Shown piece by piece: positions 7,012-10,327 of a stretch of DNA of 10,327 bases. How positions within the stretch are numbered: position 1 is the first letter of the stretch; each line of letters opens with the position of its first letter. Under the pieces are notes generated by a model, which made no database searches, was not told the origin of the DNA, and was given only the letters and a program-made list of their open reading frames with translations. The position numbers and the translations under genes are program-made. Source of the stretch: Gammaproteobacteria bacterium. Its GTDB lineage: Bacteria; Pseudomonadota; Gammaproteobacteria; SZUA-229. The stretch lies in contig JAOUQA010000041.1 of NCBI GenBank assembly GCA_029879605.1, positions 1 to 10,327 on the forward strand, read 5' to 3'.

Positions 7012-7606
7012 GATCTTGAGACATATTTAAAAACTTTTGATGAAATTTTTCAATTTTAGCATCCAGGCTGGCTATATCTCCCTGGTTTTCAATAATATCA
7101 TTAGCTGCTAATAATCGCTCTTTTCTTGTTGCCTGAGCATTTATTATTTCTTTTATTTGTTGCTCGTCTCTCTGGTCGCGCTGTCGGACTCGCTGGATTT
7201 GTATTTCTTCGGGGCAGTCTACCAGTAAAATATGATTAACCTGGTTAAGTTCACCTGTCTCTATGAGTAAAGGTATAACAGTTATGACATACGGTGATGT
7301 CAAGTGTTGTATCTGATCATTCATGCATTTAAAAATACGTGGATGTAGTATGGCTTCAAGATTTTTACGTGCCTGGTTATTATTAAATGTTAATTGGGCC
7401 AGTAGTTGACGATTAAGTTCACCCTGGTTATTAATTATTTCGCTACCAAATAGTTTAACTATTTCTTTTAAAGCAGGTTGTCCTGGCTTAACCAGCTCTC
7501 GAGCAATTTCATCGGTATCAATAACGGGTATATTTCTCTGGCGAAATAAATCAGCAACCGTGCTTTTGCCACTGCCAATTCCACCTGTTAGCCCAATAAT
7601 TAGCAT
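7004..7606 (-). CDS. coaE: Dephospho-CoA kinase CoaE
   Basis: CoaE phosphorylates the 3'-hydroxyl of dephospho-CoA with ATP, the last step of coenzyme A synthesis, in the cytoplasm. It has 200 residues, the usual length. The P-loop GGIGSGKST is at 8-16 (G8, G13, K14, S15) and is followed by the family motif VIDTDEIAREL at 28-38 with D30 and D32. HPRIF lies mid-protein, and the lid region RVRQRDQRDEQQ follows LLVDCPEE. The ATG at 7606 gives the standard N-terminus MLIIGLTGGIGSGKS. The start is 3 bp after the pilD stop with no strong ribosome binding site, so translation is probably coupled. The position after pilBCD matches Pseudomonas as I recall it, and places a housekeeping enzyme in the pilus operon. 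The gene ends within its terminator hairpin. Confidence 0.98.
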   Translation of the reverse strand: MLIIGLTGGIGSGKSTVADLFRQRNIPVIDTDEIARELVKPGQPALKEIVKLFGSEIINNQGELNRQLLAQLTFNNNQARKNLEAILHPRIFKCMNDQIQHLTSPYVITVIPLLIETGELNQVNHILLVDCPEEIQIQRVRQRDQRDEQQIKEIINAQATRKERLLAANDIIENQGDIASLDAKIEKFHQKFLNMSQDQP

Positions 7607-7609
7607 TGG

Positions 7610-8470
7610 TTACAGGTAAAGCCAGTTTGCTGTAATAGCTTCTCCCCAGAGAAAAGCAATCCAGCCGGCGATTGCCAGGTAAGGGCCAAAAGGAATGGGG
7701 ACGTTTCTATCATGTTTTATAAAAACAATCATAGCTATTCCAATTGCTGCACCGACAAATGATGAGAGTAAAATAATTAAAGGCAGCATTTTCCAGCCCA
7801 TCCAGGCGCCCAGTGCTGCCAGTAACTTAAAGTCACCATAACCCATGCCCTCTTTACCCGTCACTATTTTAAACAGATGGTAAATTGACCATAATGTCAG
7901 GTAACCAGCAATGGCACCAATGACTGACGTTTCCAGGTCAACAAAAATAGTAAAAATACCTAGCACAATACCTGCCCAGAGTAAGGGGTAAACAATATCA
8001 TCAGGTAATAACTGTTTATGAAAATCAATCATAGTGAGTGCAATCAATGCCCAGGTGAAAAATAAACCACCGACTGTTTGCCAGCTAACGCCATAGTGGT
8101 AAGCAATCACGACGGATGTAATGGCGGTTATCAATTCAATAATGGGGTATTCAGCTGAGATATGACGTTTACAGCTGGCACATTTTCCTTTTAGTAGAAG
8201 ATAACTGATAACAGGAATATTTTCCCAGGGCTTGATTTGATGTCCACAGTTTGGGCACTTAGAGGCGGGCTTTGCAAGACTAAGATGACTGGATTCATCC
8301 TGGGTTTCGATTTTAAGAAATTCGGTACACTGTTGTTGCCATTCATTTTCCATCATGCGCGGAAGACGATAAATTACCACATTGAGAAAACTACCCACAG
8401 ATAGACTGATAAAAATCACCAGCCCATAAAACAACCAGTTGTGTTGCTGTAATGCTTCGACGAGTGTCAT
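7610..8470 (-). CDS. pilD: Type IV prepilin peptidase / N-methyltransferase PilD
   Basis: PilD is a polytopic inner-membrane aspartyl protease that cleaves the leader of type IV prepilins and type II secretion pseudopilins, then N-methylates the new N-terminal residue. From the ATG at 8470 it has 286 residues. The N-terminal GSFLNVVIYRLP is at 26-37. The cytoplasmic loop carries a zinc-type cysteine quartet C72, C75, C97, C100. The catalytic aspartates are D149 (TMID) and D213 (GYGDFK). These cysteine and aspartate positions agree with those I recall for Pseudomonas aeruginosa PilD, which supports this start over the in-frame GTG at 8500; that would add ten residues and overlap pilC by 14 nt. 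About eight hydrophobic segments are visible. It sits 16 bp after pilC and 3 bp before coaE. A full cysteine set favours the bifunctional form. Confidence 0.96.
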   Translation of the reverse strand: MTLVEALQQHNWLFYGLVIFISLSVGSFLNVVIYRLPRMMENEWQQQCTEFLKIETQDESSHLSLAKPASKCPNCGHQIKPWENIPVISYLLLKGKCASCKRHISAEYPIIELITAITSVVIAYHYGVSWQTVGGLFFTWALIALTMIDFHKQLLPDDIVYPLLWAGIVLGIFTIFVDLETSVIGAIAGYLTLWSIYHLFKIVTGKEGMGYGDFKLLAALGAWMGWKMLPLIILLSSFVGAAIGIAMIVFIKHDRNVPIPFGPYLAIAGWIAFLWGEAITANWLYL

Positions 8471-8486
8471 TTGAAAGTCATTATGG

Positions 8487-9701
8487 TTAAACAACCGCAC
8501 CCATTTTGAATATTGGCAGATACATCGCTATAACCAGGCCACCAACAACAATTGCCAGGAAGACCATGATAGCGGGTTCCATTAATGCCGTCAGGCCGTC
8601 AACAGCATCATCTACCTGTTCTTCATAATAGTCAGCTACTTTACTGAGCATTTCATCCAGTGCACCTGATTCTTCACCAATAGCAACCATTTGTATCACC
8701 ATATTGGGAAACAGTTCCGGGTAGGCGCCCATGCTGGACTGTAACTGTGCACCACTGGAAATTTCATCTTTTATTTTTAAAATGGCCTGTCGGTAGACCC
8801 TGTTACCCGAAGCACCGGCCACTGAGTCCATGGCTTCTACCAGTGGCACACCAGCAGCAAACATGGTAGCTAATGTTCTCGAGAATCGGGCTACAGCGGA
8901 TTTCAAAGTAAGATCAGAAATGACTGGAAGTCTGAGCAGTAACATGTCAATTTTGTGTCTGAGCGCAGGTGATCTTTTATATGATTGAATAAAAGCAGTT
9001 ACACTTGCAGCGATTACAAATGCGATCACGTACCACGTATCTATTACGGCATCAGATAAGTTGACAACAAATTGTGTAAAAGCGGGTAGATCTGCACCAA
9101 AATTACTAAACATATCAGCAAAAACTGGTACAACAAAAATTAGCAAAATTGCAGTAACCACAAAGGCTACTACCAGTACTGCAATGGGGTAGGTGAGGGC
9201 TTTTTTAATTTTGCCTTTCAGAGCTTCAGTTTTTTCTTTATAAGTGGCAACTTTTTCCAGCAGGGTTTCCAGGGCTCCGGACTGCTCGCCAGCATCAACC
9301 AGGTTGCAGAATAAATCATCAAAATATATGGGATGTTTTCTAATGGCTGATGCAAAGGTACCCCCGGCTTCAACATCAGCTTTTATGTCAAGAATTAAAT
9401 CACGCATAGCGGGATTGGAATGGCCCTGACCGGTAATATCAAAGGACTGTACCAGGGGGACACCGGCTTTCATCATAGTGGCCAGCTGGCGCCCGAAGAC
9501 TGCAATATCTGCAGTGGTGATGGGTTTGCTTCCACCTCCACCAAACAGGGGTTTGGCTTTCTTTTTAACCGTTTTTGGAGTAATACCCTGTCGACGCAGG
9601 TCTGCTTTAACCAGGCCGATATTCGCACCCCGGGTTTCACCCTTGACTTTTTTGCCATCCCGGTTGGTGCCTTCATAAATAAACGTTGCCTGTTCTGCCA
9701 T
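8487..9701 (-). CDS. pilC: Type IV pilus inner-membrane platform protein PilC
   Basis: PilC is the inner-membrane platform of the type IV pilus, linking the cytoplasmic ATPases to pilin addition; it belongs to the GspF/PilC (T2SF) family. It has 404 residues, a typical size. A soluble N-terminal part (YEGTNRDGKKVKGE, 9-22) precedes two homologous T2SF domains at about 66-190 and 270-395. The duplication is plain in GEQSGALETLLEKVATY at 138-154 and GEESGALDEMLSKVADYY at 342-359. Hydrophobic segments lie at about 172-194, 222-238 and 376-397. The ATG at 9701 has an AAGGA ribosome binding site 6 nt upstream, inside the last codons of pilB, whose stop is 2 bp away. Presence of PilB and PilD beside it favours the pilus system over type II secretion; GspF is the alternative. 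Confidence 0.96.
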   Translation of the reverse strand: MAEQATFIYEGTNRDGKKVKGETRGANIGLVKADLRRQGITPKTVKKKAKPLFGGGGSKPITTADIAVFGRQLATMMKAGVPLVQSFDITGQGHSNPAMRDLILDIKADVEAGGTFASAIRKHPIYFDDLFCNLVDAGEQSGALETLLEKVATYKEKTEALKGKIKKALTYPIAVLVVAFVVTAILLIFVVPVFADMFSNFGADLPAFTQFVVNLSDAVIDTWYVIAFVIAASVTAFIQSYKRSPALRHKIDMLLLRLPVISDLTLKSAVARFSRTLATMFAAGVPLVEAMDSVAGASGNRVYRQAILKIKDEISSGAQLQSSMGAYPELFPNMVIQMVAIGEESGALDEMLSKVADYYEEQVDDAVDGLTALMEPAIMVFLAIVVGGLVIAMYLPIFKMGAVV

Positions 9702-9703
9702 GA

Positions 9704-10327
9704 TTAATCCTTGGTTACTCGGTTAACTTCTTCTAAGCTGGTAACGCCAGCTTTAACTTTTCTCAATCCGGATTCTCTTAAATCGGGTATGCCTTCTTTC
9801 CTGGCCTGATCAGCAATATCATGGGCATTACCTTCACGCATGATAATTCTGCCAATTTCATCTGATATAGGTAAAACCTGGTAGATACCGACACGACCTT
9901 TATAGCCCTTATCACAGGCATCGCAACCCACAGCTTTATATAACTTCATGCCGCTGTTTATATCATCCTGACTGAAACCTTCTTCAAGCAGGGCTTCTTT
10001 AGGGATGTCATCTTCTGTTTTGCAATTTTCACATAATCGACGTGCCAGGCGCTGGGCAATAATCAGGTTAACTGCAGATGCAATATTAAATGGGGGAACA
10101 CCCATATTTACCAGGCGTGACAGGGTTTGTGGGGCATCATTGGTATGCAATGTAGACATTACCATATGACCTGTCTGTGCAGCCTTGATGGCTATTTCAG
10201 CTGTTTCCAGATCACGAATTTCCCCGACCATTATGATATCTGGATCCTGTCGCAGGAAGGCCCTGAGAGCAGCTGCGAAATCAAGACCTACCTTGGCATT
10301 AACATTGACCTGGTTAATACCCTCCAG
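9704..10327 (-). CDS. pilB: Type IV pilus extension ATPase PilB, C-terminal part (cut by window edge)
   Basis: PilB is the cytoplasmic hexameric ATPase that drives pilus extension, of the GspE/PulE secretion ATPase family. Only the last 207 residues are in the window; family members have about 560-570, so the N-terminal domain and Walker A lie beyond the right edge. Counting from the edge, the Walker B region DPDIIMVGEIRD is at 28-39 and the His box HMVMSTLHTND at 54-64. The GspE/PilB zinc site has two CxxC pairs, C99/C102 and C135/C138, and GYKGRVGIYQVLPI follows. The ATG at 10231 is internal: the frame continues to 10327 with family sequence (GINQVNVNAKVGLDFAAALR). The tetracysteine element favours PilB/GspE over the retraction ATPase PilT, and adjacent pilC and pilD favour PilB. 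Confidence 0.96.
   Translation of the reverse strand: MEGINQVNVNAKVGLDFAAALRAFLRQDPDIIMVGEIRDLETAEIAIKAAQTGHMVMSTLHTNDAPQTLSRLVNMGVPPFNIASAVNLIIAQRLARRLCENCKTEDDIPKEALLEEGFSQDDINSGMKLYKAVGCDACDKGYKGRVGIYQVLPISDEIGRIIMREGNAHDIADQARKEGIPDLRESGLRKVKAGVTSLEEVNRVTKD
9708..9712 (-). promoter_or_regulatory. Ribosome binding site of pilC inside pilB
   Basis: AAGGA on the minus strand lies 6 nt before the pilC ATG and is formed by the last codons of pilB, so pilC translation starts from within the end of pilB. It fixes the pilC start. Confidence 0.75.

Noticed and set aside
8471..8500. GTG at 8500 as the pilD start, overlapping pilC
   Set aside because: From the ATG at 8470 the cysteine and aspartate positions agree with those I recall for P. 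aeruginosa PilD. Neither start has a strong ribosome binding site.

Overview
The window looks like a chromosomal core region of a moderately AT-rich gammaproteobacterium (GC near 40% by eye). SecA, ArgJ, ZapD, CoaE and the PilB/PilC/PilD proteins all read as gammaproteobacterial. As I recall the E. coli map, pilin-assembly genes hofB-hofC, then coaE-zapD-yacG, face mutT-secA; the same backbone is visible here. argJ beside secA, an M23 peptidase upstream of secA, and pilBCD-coaE are features I associate with Pseudomonas-type genomes. I cannot name a genus.

Layout. Plus strand, 1-6166: the 3' part of an M23 peptidase gene cut by the left edge; a 113-bp gap with a hairpin and a possible promoter; then a tight run secA, argJ, a Nudix/ThiE-like fusion gene, and a small membrane-anchored protein of unknown function. 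The junctions are 2 bp apart or overlapping, so these four genes are probably one operon. Minus strand, 10327-6169: pilB (cut by the right edge), pilC, pilD and coaE, spaced 2, 16 and 3 bp apart, ending in a clear Rho-independent terminator at the coaE stop codon. zapD follows as a probably separate unit with a GTG start. The two strands converge with only 2 bp between stop codons. No stretch above 300 bp lacks a gene.

How the genes fit together. SecA powers Sec export. The M23 protein is a cell-wall hydrolase (or regulator of one) and ZapD bundles FtsZ at the division ring. PilB (extension ATPase), PilC (inner-membrane platform) and PilD (prepilin peptidase) form the type IV pilus assembly core. 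ArgJ serves arginine synthesis through the acetyl cycle and CoaE makes coenzyme A. The Nudix/ThiE-like protein probably sanitises nucleotides or related metabolites; its C-terminal domain has lost several residues a thiamine-phosphate synthase needs.

Most of the window is ordinary housekeeping DNA. The points worth a second look are the Nudix/ThiE-like fusion, the unknown 147-residue protein in the place where yacG is expected, the very tight convergent junction, and an apparently high density of CCWGG sites. I see no mobile element, CRISPR array, tRNA or rRNA.
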